64,000 bases of DNA from Spirosoma aerolatum. Its GTDB lineage: Bacteria; Bacteroidota; Bacteroidia; Cytophagales; Spirosomataceae. Below the pieces are notes generated by a model. It was not told the DNA's origin. It made no database searches and saw nothing but the letters and a program-made list of their open reading frames with translations. The stretch lies in contig NZ_CP020104.1 in NCBI RefSeq assembly GCF_002056795.1, positions 817,001 to 881,000 of the forward strand, read 5' to 3'. This document shows positions 50,923 to 60,184 of the stretch, one piece after another; position 1 is the first letter of the stretch, and the number at the start of each line of letters is the position of its first letter. A program made the translations under genes and the position numbers.

Positions 50923-53900
50923 ATGAATTTCGTCCAAGCTTCTTTAAAATATAGACAGGTTACTCTGTCGGTGTTACTGCTGGTATTTGCGCTGGGTGTG
51001 TACTCACTCCTGACCATGCCCCGTCGCGAAGACCCCAAGATTACGGTCCGTCAGGGCTTGGTGCTGGCCTTTTATCCGGGTGCCAACTCCGCACAGGTCG
51101 AAGACCAGGTGACCAAAAAGCTGGAGCAGTACCTGTTTCAGTTTGAGGAAGTCCGCAAGGATAAAACCTACTCGACCACTCGCGACGGTGCGGTGGTGGT
51201 GAATGTCGAACTGGGAGAGAAAGTCAAAAATCCAGATGTGTTCTGGAGCAAATTGCGCCACCAACTGCTGGTTGTGAAAAGTCTGGAACTGCCGCAGGGT
51301 GTTCGAGGGCCTATCGTCAACTCCGATTTTGGCGATACCGAAGCCCTGGTGATTGGGATCGAAAGCGATCAGGCTAGTTTCTCGCAGTTGAAGCAATACG
51401 CTCAGAAACTCGAAGACAACCTTCGGACGATTCCGGCCGTTTCGAAAATTAAACGGGTTGGCGATCAGCAGGAACAGATTTTGGTTTCGTCGAATTCTGA
51501 AAAACTGGCCCAGTATGGCGTTGATATTCAGCAAGTAGTCAAACTGTTGCAGTCGCAGAATTCCATTGGCGCTACGGGGGCGATTGATACCGAAACCCAG
51601 AAAGCTCCGCTTTACACCAGTGGCTATTTCACGAAAGAAAATGAGATTGCCAACCAGATTGTTGGAGCGTCGAAATCGGGTGCGCTCGTGCGGCTGGGCG
51701 ATATTGCCACCATTCAGCGTGATTATGCCGAGCCAACCAGCAAGATTACCGTCAACGGTCACAAATCGGTGATCCTGACCGTGCAGATGCACGAGGGCAA
51801 CAACATTGTCGATTTTGGGAAGGCTGTCGATAAGAAGATTGCCGAAACGACAAAACTGTTTCCTGCCGATGTGAAACTGACCACCATCGTCAACCAGCCG
51901 CAGGTAGTCAATAACAACGTCTCGCACTTCATCGATGAGTTCTTTCTGGCTATTTTCTCGGTGGTCATAGTGGTGGTGCTGCTGTTGCCTTTCCGTATTG
52001 CTTCGGTCGCGGCTATGGCCATCCCGGTAACGGTAGCGGTGACCTTTGCGCTCATGCATGCCTTTGGTATCGAGCTGCACCAGGTATCGCTGGCTGCTCT
52101 GATCGTGGTGTTGGGGATGGTGGTCGATGATGCGATTGTGATTGCCGACAACTACGTCGAACTGCTGGACGCGGGTGTTGACCGCTGGACGGCTGCCTGG
52201 CGAAGTGCGAGCGATCTGGTGGTGCCGGTACTGGCTGCTACTGTAACGATCATTGCTTCGTTTATGCCCATGATTCTGCTGACCGGTTCGGTGGGGGAAT
52301 TCATCAATGCGCTGCCCTGGACGGTTGCTATTGCTCTGGCTTCGTCGTTCATTGTCGCCATGGTGTTGACGCCATTATTGTGTTATGTGTTCATCAAGAA
52401 AGGGTTACACGATCCGAACGCGGAGGCTGGTCCAAAGAAAACCTCCCTGCTCGACCGGATGCAGAATGGCTATAACGCAGCGCTCGACTGGGCCATTCGC
52501 CATCCTAAACTAACCATTGGCCTGAGCCTGATTACCATTGTGTTTGCCGGGCTGCTCTATACGGGTGGGGTGCGTCAGAAATTCTTCCCGGCTGCCGAGC
52601 GGAATCAGTTTGTGGTCGAACTCTGGATGCCAACCAGTACCAGTCTGGACAAAACCGAAGCGGCTATCCGAAAGGTCGAAAAACTGGTTCGAGAGGATAA
52701 GCGCGTGACCTCCTTTGCCACCTTCGTCGGAACCAGCGCCCCGCGTTTCTATTACAATTTTTCGCCGGAAGTGCCCGTCAGCAACTATGCGCAGATTCTG
52801 GTCAATACCACCGACGAACATACGACCGAAACCCTATCGGACGAATTGCAGGAAAAAGTTGGATCAATTATCCCGGAAGGACGCCCGCAGATTAAGTTGT
52901 TGCAACAGGGCCAGCCACTGAAGGCTCCGGTTGAAGTACGGATCATTGGTGACGACATTAACCGGCTAAAAAGCATTGGGCAGGAAGTTGAAAACATCGT
53001 TAAAAAAGCGCCCGGTAGCGCCCTGGTTCGGAATGATTTTCAGGAAGATTACTACGGCATCAGCATCCAGTTGAAAGACGAAGCGAATCGACTTGGGTTC
53101 ACGACCTCCAGCATTTCGCAGATGATCTACACGGGCTTCAGCGGGGCACCGATCACCACACTCTACGAAGGCAACAACGCCATCGATGTCGTGTTTCGGC
53201 TGGATAAGCAAAACCGGGAAACCACCGACGATCTGGGGAATACCTACCTGTCGTCGCCAATTACCGATGGCCGGGTGCCGCTCCGGCAGATTGCCGATCT
53301 GGTACCGAAATGGCAGACCGGCCGCATCATGCACCGCAACGGAGTCCGTACCCTGACCGTGCAGAGCGAAACGAGTCATGGCGTACTGCCTGCTGAGTTG
53401 CTGAAAACCATCCGCCCAGCCATCGATACGCTTCAACTGCCCGCTGGTTACCGGATCGAATATGGGGGCGAGTTTGCCAACAAACAGGAAACATTCAACC
53501 AGATGATTACAGTACTGGTGATTAGCCTGGTCCTGATTTTCTTTATCCTGTTGTTCCAGTTCCGCAACCTGAAAGAAGCTGCCATTGTAATGCTAACCAT
53601 TCCGCTCAGTTTGTTCGGGGCTTTATTCGGGCTCTACATCACGGGCAACAACTTCGGATTTACGGCCTTTGTCGGATTGGTCAGTCTGTCGGGGATTGTT
53701 GTGCGAAACGCCATCATTCTGGTCGACCATACCAACGAACTGATGCACCACGGCATGGATATTCGGACGGCGGCCATTGAGTCGGGCAAACGGCGGTTGC
53801 GGCCTATTTTTCTGACGGCATCGGCTGCGGCTATTGGGGTGTTGCCGATGATTCTGTCGGGGTCTCCGATGTGGAGTCCGCTGGCCAGTGTGATTGCCGT

Positions 53901-54027
53901 GGGTGTGCTCTGGTCAATGGTGATGGCCCTGCTAACGGTACCGGTACTCTACATCTCCTGGATCAGGCCCGCTGATAAAAAAGACATCCTTGCCGTTCAA
54001 AATCAACCTGTTAGTCATGAAGTCTAA
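50923..54027 (+). CDS. RND-family multidrug efflux permease
   Basis: A 1034-residue permease with the two-fold AcrB-like layout: TM1 at about 10-28, a periplasmic loop, TM2-6 (about 333-490), TM7 at about 530, a second periplasmic loop and TM8-12. The proton relay of TM4 is D402-D403 ('VLGMVVDDAIVIADNYVEL'). In TM10 the residue equivalent to AcrB K940 is R928 ('GIVVRNAIILVDHTNEL'). The substrate is unknown. It overlaps the TolC-type gene by 11 bases, so adaptor, permease and channel form one operon. Confidence 0.96.
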   Translation: MNFVQASLKYRQVTLSVLLLVFALGVYSLLTMPRREDPKITVRQGLVLAFYPGANSAQVEDQVTKKLEQYLFQFEEVRKDKTYSTTRDGAVVVNVELGEKVKNPDVFWSKLRHQLLVVKSLELPQGVRGPIVNSDFGDTEALVIGIESDQASFSQLKQYAQKLEDNLRTIPAVSKIKRVGDQQEQILVSSNSEKLAQYGVDIQQVVKLLQSQNSIGATGAIDTETQKAPLYTSGYFTKENEIANQIVGASKSGALVRLGDIATIQRDYAEPTSKITVNGHKSVILTVQMHEGNNIVDFGKAVDKKIAETTKLFPADVKLTTIVNQPQVVNNNVSHFIDEFFLAIFSVVIVVVLLLPFRIASVAAMAIPVTVAVTFALMHAFGIELHQVSLAALIVVLGMVVDDAIVIADNYVELLDAGVDRWTAAWRSASDLVVPVLAATVTIIASFMPMILLTGSVGEFINALPWTVAIALASSFIVAMVLTPLLCYVFIKKGLHDPNAEAGPKKTSLLDRMQNGYNAALDWAIRHPKLTIGLSLITIVFAGLLYTGGVRQKFFPAAERNQFVVELWMPTSTSLDKTEAAIRKVEKLVREDKRVTSFATFVGTSAPRFYYNFSPEVPVSNYAQILVNTTDEHTTETLSDELQEKVGSIIPEGRPQIKLLQQGQPLKAPVEVRIIGDDINRLKSIGQEVENIVKKAPGSALVRNDFQEDYYGISIQLKDEANRLGFTTSSISQMIYTGFSGAPITTLYEGNNAIDVVFRLDKQNRETTDDLGNTYLSSPITDGRVPLRQIADLVPKWQTGRIMHRNGVRTLTVQSETSHGVLPAELLKTIRPAIDTLQLPAGYRIEYGGEFANKQETFNQMITVLVISLVLIFFILLFQFRNLKEAAIVMLTIPLSLFGALFGLYITGNNFGFTAFVGLVSLSGIVVRNAIILVDHTNELMHHGMDIRTAAIESGKRRLRPIFLTASAAAIGVLPMILSGSPMWSPLASVIAVGVLWSMVMALLTVPVLYISWIRPADKKDILAVQNQPVSHEV

Positions 54028-55366
54028 GTTAAAGTTATATATCAACCTCAGCATCGTGGGGATGCTGACGGCAAATCAGGTCCGCGCCCAGCAACCGGAA
54101 TCGGTTAGCCTGCAACGGGCAATTGATCTGGCCTTACAGAACAACCGGGGACTGGCCATTCGTAAGCTTCAGGTAGCCGAGAAACAGGCGAAACTCAAAG
54201 AAGACGACGTAAAGAAATACCCATCGGTAACGCTCAACTCCACGTATCAGTACAACGCCAATATCGGTTCGCTGGTGATTGATCAGGGCTCGTTTGGGGT
54301 TCTTCCGCTGAGCCAGACAACACAGGTGCCGCTTCCCAATGAGACCAAAACCTTTGCCTTAGGGCAGCACCATACGTTCAATGCGGGTCTAACCGCCTAC
54401 CAGCCCATTACCCAGTTGGGTAAGGTGAAAACGGGTCTGGCTATCGACCAGACTGATATTCAGATGTCGGAGCAGGAGCAGCGTAAAGTAGCCCTGCAAA
54501 TTCGACAGGCTGTTGAGCGACTATATTACGGCATGCTGATCAACCAGCAGCAACAGATTGAAGCCAGAACCAAACTCGATGTGGCGAAACTGAAATTGTA
54601 CGACGTGGAAAGTGCGTTGCAGTCAGGAAAAACCATCGACGTGAGCAAGGCTGGCCTACAGGCCAACATGGCCGACGAAGAGCAGAACTTGCTTAAACTC
54701 GCCATTCAGCGCGACGATTACGAAACCGACCTGAAGCGTCTGACGGGCATTAAAGCCGATTCGCTGGCGTTGGCGGGTATTGATTTAGTGCCAGCTGCTG
54801 TACCTGCGCTGGATTCGGTGGAACTGTCGGCCTTGCGAAATAACGTAGACATACAGCTCGCATCGCTGAATCAGCAAAAGGCGCAACTGGGTATCAAGGC
54901 GGCTCAGCAAAGCTATCGGCCTGATCTGGGCGTTCTTGCGGGCTACACCTATCAGAAAGGCAACCTGATTTTTCCGGTCAACAACCCCTATGTGGGCGTA
55001 AACCTGAAATGGAATTTACAGGATCTGGTAGCCAACAAGCAGGTAATGACTCAGCGTAACCTGATCTGGCAGCAGGCGCAGGAAAACCTACTGAACACGC
55101 AGGAACAGGTGAGCAGCGATCTGGAAAAGGCATACCGGAAAATCAGTCAGGCCAGAGCTTTGATCGATGTAGCGCAGAAAGCGGCTCGGTACCGGAGCGA
55201 AGAGTTGAAAATTCAGCAGGATCGGCAGGTGGCCGGACTAAACCTTAAAACTGATCTGTTAACCGCTCAGTCGAATCTGGCTAAAGCACAGGTCGATCTG
55301 CTGTCCGCTCAGTTGAACTACCAGTTGGCTATTCTGGACGTTAAAATCCTGACGGGGACGATGTAA
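54017..55366 (+). CDS. TolC-family outer-membrane efflux channel
   Basis: The protein has 449 residues from the ATG at 54017, overlapping the permease gene. A signal peptide (about 1-22) precedes two OEP repeats, each with long coiled helices ('AIDLALQNNRGLAIRKLQVA', 'VALQIRQAVERLYYGMLINQ', 'VEYEA'-type second repeat near 'LNTQEQVSSDLEKAYRKISQ'). It completes the tripartite efflux pump with the preceding two genes and ends before a terminator. Confidence 0.95.
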   Translation: MKSKLKLYINLSIVGMLTANQVRAQQPESVSLQRAIDLALQNNRGLAIRKLQVAEKQAKLKEDDVKKYPSVTLNSTYQYNANIGSLVIDQGSFGVLPLSQTTQVPLPNETKTFALGQHHTFNAGLTAYQPITQLGKVKTGLAIDQTDIQMSEQEQRKVALQIRQAVERLYYGMLINQQQQIEARTKLDVAKLKLYDVESALQSGKTIDVSKAGLQANMADEEQNLLKLAIQRDDYETDLKRLTGIKADSLALAGIDLVPAAVPALDSVELSALRNNVDIQLASLNQQKAQLGIKAAQQSYRPDLGVLAGYTYQKGNLIFPVNNPYVGVNLKWNLQDLVANKQVMTQRNLIWQQAQENLLNTQEQVSSDLEKAYRKISQARALIDVAQKAARYRSEELKIQQDRQVAGLNLKTDLLTAQSNLAKAQVDLLSAQLNYQLAILDVKILTGTM

Positions 55367-55704
55367 ACAGTGCAACCTCGTCTATTTTAACTAAAATGCT
55401 GACTATAAATAGTCCTGTTGTAGCCAATACGCGTATTATCTATACGAGTATTGATAGTTAAGTCAAGTAAGAGACTGCCTCGTAGGTTGGAATTGTAAAA
55501 AGCCTCTCTGGTATCCAGGGAGGCTTTCTTGATGAATGACCCTAAACTACATAGGGCTTAACATAGAAAACGGAGAAACGGTAGGCAGCGAAGTCAGTAA
55601 AAAGTAAGGCCGACTGAGTTTTGCTGCTAATAAGCCACATACGCCGAAAGATTACTCTGGCTTTTGGTCAGTATGGGCTCATTCATACTTTCCTAAATCG
55701 ACTC
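55367..55704. other. Intergenic stretch between efflux operon and PQQ dehydrogenase
   Basis: It holds the terminator at 55499-55527 and a near-palindrome GACTATAAATAGTC at 55401-55414. The dehydrogenase promoter should lie between about 55530 and 55700, but no clear element is seen. Confidence 0.45.
55499..55527 (+). terminator. Terminator of the RND efflux operon
   Basis: AAAGCCTCTCTGG (55499-55511) pairs with CCAGGGAGGCTTT (55515-55527) over 13 positions with one mismatch, loop of three bases, and TTTCTT follows. It lies 133 bases after the TolC-type stop. Confidence 0.75.
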
Positions 55705-57810
55705 ATGAAACGCTTCTCCTGCCTGGCCTTCCTGCTGTCCGTTAGTCTACTCAGCCTGACCGAAAAACCGCCTACAACCGACTGGCCTGAATACAATGGT
55801 GGGCCCGATCGCAACCATTTTTCACCGCTTACCCAGCTAAATCCCGGCAATGTGGCCAGGTTACAGGTCGCCTGGGAATACGCATCGGGCGGAGTCGATA
55901 CACTCAAAAACAACACCCAGATTCAGTGCAATCCGCTCATCATCAATGGTGTACTGTACGGAGTTTCGGCAGGCTCGCAGGCCTTTGCTCTGGAGGCCGC
56001 TACTGGGAGACAGCTTTGGAAAACGAATTTTACGGACGATACCTTCGCCATGAACAGCCGGGGTGTTACATACTGGACCGATGGAAAGCAGGCCCGGATT
56101 TTCTTTGCTTACGGCTCGCTGCTCTATGCCCTTGACGCCCGAACCGGAAAACCAGTTACCAGTTTTGGCAAAGGTGGAAAGATTAACTTAAAAGAAGGTC
56201 TTGCCCGCCCCGGAGCTGACGAGTACGTGGTGAGCAACACACCGGGCGTAGTGTATAAAAATCTGCTTATCATGGGTCACCGGGTGTCGGAGATTGCCCC
56301 TGCCTTGCCCGGCGATGTGCGTGCCTACGACCTTCGTACAGGGCGGATTGTCTGGACGTTCCACACCATCCCGCACCCTGGCGAATATGGAGCTAATACC
56401 TGGCCGAAAGACGGCTACCGCAACTTTGGTGGCGCTAACAACTGGATGGGTATGGCCATCGACCGACAGCGTGGTATCGTCTACGTACCCACAGGAACGG
56501 CGGCCTTCGATCTGTACGGCAGCACCCGGCCCGGCCAGAACCTATTCGGCAACAGCCTGATTGCCCTCGACGCGGCTACGGGCAAGCGACTCTGGCATTT
56601 TCAGACGGTCCATCACGACATCTGGGATCGCGATATTCCGGCTCCGCCTAATCTATTCACCGTTGTTCACGACGGCAAAAAGGTGGATGCCGTTTCGGTG
56701 TTATCCAAACAAGGCTTCCTGTTTGTGTTCGACCGGGTTACAGGTAAACCGCTGTTTCCGATTGAGGAAAGACCCATGCCCGCGTCTACCGTTCCGGGAG
56801 AAAGAGCCTGGCCTACTCAGCCGATCCCCCTCAAACCCGCACCATTTACCCGGCAATCGTTTTCGGAAAGCGATATTAACGACTTTGTTACCGACCGTGA
56901 TACGATCGTAGCCCAACTCCGGCGCTGGCAATCGGGAAAAGAGTTTATGCCTCTTCCTCTGAGCCCTAACCGAACCGTGTTTTTCCCCGGCACCGATGGG
57001 GGTGCGCAGTGGGGCGGGGCTGCGGTAGACGAAGCTGGCATTATGTATGTTCCGGCCAAGCAAATTCCGGTCACTATGGGGCTGGTTCCAACTCCTGCCA
57101 GTACGGTGTCAACCATGGCCGTTGACCGCACCGGTAGCCAGCTCTACCAAACACATTGTGCCTCCTGCCACGGTCAGGACCGCGAGGGTAGCCACGACGG
57201 GAGCTATCCGGCCCTGATTCGAATTTTCCAAAAACGCAATGAGACGTCGGTGGCTCAGGTTCTGGCCAAAGGCCAGGGCATGATGCCTGCCTTTACCCAT
57301 CTGAAGGAAGCCGAACGCAAAGCCATCGTGGATTTTCTGTTCGGCAAAACAACCTCTGTCGCCAGTAAGGAAAATCTGAATACATCACCCTACCATCATA
57401 CCGGATTTACTCGCTGGTACGACCAGGCCGGGTATCCCGTAAGCCGCCCACCCTGGGGCACGTTAACAGCGATTGACATGAATACGGGGGAACACCGTTG
57501 GCAGGTCCCGCTGGGCGAGTACCCTGAATTAGTGGCGAAGGGCGTGCCCCCGACGGGCACCGACAACTACGGGGCTCCGGCCGTAACGGCGGGCGGGTTA
57601 CTCTTCATTGCCTCCTCGCGCGACGAACTAATTCGGGCTTTCGACCGCAAAACGGGCCGTGAACTCTGGCGGGCCAAACTGCCTGCCGCCGGGTATGCTT
57701 CGCCCAGTACCTATGCCGTTAATGGCAAGCAATATGTGGTGATTGCCTGCGGGGGTGGCAAACTTAAAACGAAATCGGGGGATCGGTACGTGGCGTTCGC
57801 CTTGCCGTAA
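55705..57810 (+). CDS. PQQ-dependent dehydrogenase with inserted cytochrome c domain
   Basis: I start at the ATG at 55705, followed by a signal peptide (MKRFSCLAFLLSVSLLSLT); 701 residues. The eight-bladed quinoprotein propeller begins 'WPEYNGGPDRNHFSPLTQLN', with repeats such as 'LEAATGRQLWKTNF', 'ALDAATGKRLWHFQTVHHDI' and a C-terminal 'AFDRKTGRELWRAKLP'. A cytochrome c domain with C485-x2-C488-H489 is inserted at about 475-545 and is followed by more propeller blades. It oxidises an alcohol or sugar in the periplasm and can pass electrons through its own haem. The true substrate is not readable from sequence. Confidence 0.93.
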   Translation: MKRFSCLAFLLSVSLLSLTEKPPTTDWPEYNGGPDRNHFSPLTQLNPGNVARLQVAWEYASGGVDTLKNNTQIQCNPLIINGVLYGVSAGSQAFALEAATGRQLWKTNFTDDTFAMNSRGVTYWTDGKQARIFFAYGSLLYALDARTGKPVTSFGKGGKINLKEGLARPGADEYVVSNTPGVVYKNLLIMGHRVSEIAPALPGDVRAYDLRTGRIVWTFHTIPHPGEYGANTWPKDGYRNFGGANNWMGMAIDRQRGIVYVPTGTAAFDLYGSTRPGQNLFGNSLIALDAATGKRLWHFQTVHHDIWDRDIPAPPNLFTVVHDGKKVDAVSVLSKQGFLFVFDRVTGKPLFPIEERPMPASTVPGERAWPTQPIPLKPAPFTRQSFSESDINDFVTDRDTIVAQLRRWQSGKEFMPLPLSPNRTVFFPGTDGGAQWGGAAVDEAGIMYVPAKQIPVTMGLVPTPASTVSTMAVDRTGSQLYQTHCASCHGQDREGSHDGSYPALIRIFQKRNETSVAQVLAKGQGMMPAFTHLKEAERKAIVDFLFGKTTSVASKENLNTSPYHHTGFTRWYDQAGYPVSRPPWGTLTAIDMNTGEHRWQVPLGEYPELVAKGVPPTGTDNYGAPAVTAGGLLFIASSRDELIRAFDRKTGRELWRAKLPAAGYASPSTYAVNGKQYVVIACGGGKLKTKSGDRYVAFALP

Positions 57811-57856
57811 ACTGTGTTGGTAAGCGGTTGTTCAACGCTGGGATAGAACAAGAAGT

Positions 57857-57898
57857 GGCCAGGTAATTTTGAGAGCGGACTTTCAAAATTACCTGGCC
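57857..57898 (+). terminator. Perfect 16-bp hairpin after the PQQ dehydrogenase
   Basis: GGCCAGGTAATTTTGA (57857-57872) pairs exactly with its complement at 57883-57898 across a 10-base loop, 46 bases after the stop. There is no T-run after the right arm on the plus strand. It probably stops or stabilises the dehydrogenase transcript. Confidence 0.65.
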
Positions 57899-58015
57899 TG
57901 TAACCCCACCGATTTGACCGTAGGGCTGTCCGTTAATTCCTGGATACTATCCTTGTTACAAAATGTTGCTTACAAGGGGGCAGGTAACCCAAATTGGTAC
58001 AGGGTGAATAGGGGT

Positions 58016-58978
58016 TTACTGGTTATACACAAACTCTACTGTACTGACCTGGCGTTCATCTCGGTAGATAGCGACACGAGATGGGTACCCATCCGAACGA
58101 TAGGTATAGACATACTGCCATTGTATACGACTCCCTTCGGAGTTTGTAGAAGTAGCTGTAACGATGTTATTAACCGCTACCAAATCAAGGCCATTCAGAT
58201 CGCCAAAGTCGAGTGGTTGAATATCGCCAGTGGTGCGAAACGGATTTGGGTTTTGGTCATAATTATAGCGAACCGCTTCCCATCGGTTGTTAAGCAGCCC
58301 CATTCGTCGAAGGATAACATTGCCCGATTCATCGCGACGGTAGAGCGTGTATTGACTCAGTATACCCTTCTGGTCCGTTTTTTCATCCCAGATCAGCAGG
58401 CCAGTCGTACTAAATCCCAAACGAGATACCGTTGTGCCGGGCTTCTGATACCCGTCCAGAAACTCGATAGCGGTTGTTTTTTGAATCCAGCCAGCACTAT
58501 CGGCCAGTGTGGTTACGGTGCTGGGCCGCAGATCGTTGTTCCGTGGATAGCTCGTCAAGGTATTAACCTCCTTATTGATCTCTGAGACAATTTTAGTCGG
58601 TTTACCAGCTTCATAACTATACGTGAATTTTTTATAGATATGCGTTCCATCGGTATAATAATCCGTTCGTTCGGCCAAACGGCCCTGATCGCTATACAGA
58701 TAGTTGCGAATAGGCCGACCGTTGTAAAGCACACGGGTTAACCGGAGTGCCGTATTGTGTTGATTGGCGTTGGTATAGGGAAATTGACGAACGGTGTTGG
58801 CGTCGCCAAAGGCAGGCCGATAAGCCGCTATCGAATCAGGTGTAAGCGAGTCCGATGATTGCCGGGTGGTTGCTGAGGCCAGTTGCTGTTCGGGCTGAAC
58901 GGGTTCATCGACTCGAGACTGACAACCGATTTGTAAACTAGCCAAAACGGCTAACGAGAGAAAAAGACGCTTATCCAT
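58016..58978 (-). CDS. Lipoprotein of unknown function with YD/RHS-like repeats
   Basis: The protein has 320 residues, with a lipobox Q-I-G-C at about 16-19. The body repeats motifs such as 'RNYLYSDQGRLAERTDYYTD', 'KKFTYSYEAGKPTKIVSEIN', 'YTLYRRDESGNVI' and 'YVYTYRSDGYPSRVAIYRDE', which resemble YD-type or DUF4595-like surface lipoproteins of Bacteroidota. It is probably exported to the outer membrane. The function is unknown. It is alone on the minus strand. Confidence 0.82.
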   Translation of the reverse strand: MDKRLFLSLAVLASLQIGCQSRVDEPVQPEQQLASATTRQSSDSLTPDSIAAYRPAFGDANTVRQFPYTNANQHNTALRLTRVLYNGRPIRNYLYSDQGRLAERTDYYTDGTHIYKKFTYSYEAGKPTKIVSEINKEVNTLTSYPRNNDLRPSTVTTLADSAGWIQKTTAIEFLDGYQKPGTTVSRLGFSTTGLLIWDEKTDQKGILSQYTLYRRDESGNVILRRMGLLNNRWEAVRYNYDQNPNPFRTTGDIQPLDFGDLNGLDLVAVNNIVTATSTNSEGSRIQWQYVYTYRSDGYPSRVAIYRDERQVSTVEFVYNQ

Positions 58979-59379
58979 GGCTTTATAGAATTAAGGTATC
59001 ATGCGACAAGGTGTCTTCATACAACGCATTTCGGGCCGATAGGTTGTATTTTTTAGGATTTGTAATCGTCGGTTTACCTATCCTATGGCCAAAGTAGGCT
59101 CATTGGCAGTCAACGGAATGAATGGCGGCTGGTTCCACGTACCTATTCGGCCGTGCAGATGATGGCTACCTCGTCAGCGAAACCGAAAGCCTCTAAAAAA
59201 CACTAGAAGCTTAGCCTATTCCCTAATGGCATGGTATTGGCCTTTGGAACGATGTCGCCTTGACGAATAAAGACGACTCAAGGCCGAAAAAAGAGTGAAA
59301 GGCAGTAAATCAGTAAACGTTTTACCTTCACTATGGAGTTGACTGAAAAGCTTCTCTGATTCTGTGAATTGGCCTCAGC
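58979..59379. other. Gene-free stretch with possible coding relic
   Basis: It contains a 7-bp hairpin (ATACAAC at about 59021 with GTTGTAT at about 59044) followed by TTTTTT, and at 59296-59333 a poor inverted repeat of the GTGAA type seen elsewhere in the window. The segment 59095-59200 can be read as short protein-like fragments in two frames, perhaps a broken gene. No intact gene is visible. Confidence 0.35.
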
Positions 59380-60177
59380 ATGAAAAAAATAGCATTACTC
59401 TGCCTGTACCTGTTTGTGTACATATCTGCCAATGCCCAGCAGAAGGGCGCCTGGAATGGTAAAAAATGTGCCGTGGTACTGACCTACGACGATGCTTTAC
59501 AGGTTCATCTGGATAATGTGATGCCGGTTCTGGATTCGCTGGGACTGAAAGGGACGTTTTACCTGTCGGGCTATTTTCCGGGTTTCGTCAATAACCTGGC
59601 CCGCTGGAAATCAGCGTCTGATAAAGGGCATGAGCTGGCAAATCATACGTTGTTTCACCCCTGCGCGGGCGACCGACCGGGCCGTGAATGGGTAAACCCC
59701 AACTATGACCTGAGCAAATACACCGTTAAGCGCATGACGGATGAAATGAAAATGACTAACGTCCTGCTCAACACCCTCGACGGACAAAAAGCCCGAACCT
59801 TTGCTTATCCCTGTGGCGATACCAAAATTGGCGACGTGGATTACTACAAATCTGCTGAAGCTGATTTTGTAGCCGCCAGAGGGACGACCAGCGAAATGAA
59901 AACGATTACTGAAATCAACCTGGCCGACATTGGGTCGTATGCTATCAATGGTCAATCGGGCGAACAACTGATCGAACTGGTCAAAAAAGCGCAGGCAAGT
60001 GGTTCGTTATTGGTATTTCTGTTTCATGGAGTGGGTGGAGGCCATTCGTTGAATGTGGCTTTGCCTGAGCACAATAAGCTGTTGCGGTATCTGAAGCAAA
60101 ACCTGGGCGACATCTGGGTGGCTCCGTTCATCGACGTTGCCCGGTATGTAAAGCAGAAGCAGGTAGGCCAAAAATGA
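59380..60177 (+). CDS. Secreted polysaccharide deacetylase (CE4-like)
   Basis: It has 265 residues, with a signal peptide ending 'ANAQ'. The NodB-homology features are 'CAVVLTYDDALQVHLDNVMP' (catalytic Asp pair), 'GTFYLSGYFPGF', 'HELANHTLFHPC' (H-x3-H metal ligands) and 'TFAYPCGDTKIGD'. The later 'VFLFHGVGGGHSLN' carries the C-terminal His. It removes acetyl groups from an N- or O-acetylated glycan. It is followed after seven bases by the glycosidase-like gene, so the two act together. Confidence 0.92.
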   Translation: MKKIALLCLYLFVYISANAQQKGAWNGKKCAVVLTYDDALQVHLDNVMPVLDSLGLKGTFYLSGYFPGFVNNLARWKSASDKGHELANHTLFHPCAGDRPGREWVNPNYDLSKYTVKRMTDEMKMTNVLLNTLDGQKARTFAYPCGDTKIGDVDYYKSAEADFVAARGTTSEMKTITEINLADIGSYAINGQSGEQLIELVKKAQASGSLLVFLFHGVGGGHSLNVALPEHNKLLRYLKQNLGDIWVAPFIDVARYVKQKQVGQK

Positions 60178-60184
60178 CATAGCT

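Noticed and set aside
51004..52080. Long open frame of 358 codons on the minus strand inside the RND permease
   Set aside because: It lies wholly antisense to a clear permease gene, and its translation is rich in R/H/Q with no domain or signal. It is a codon-bias shadow.
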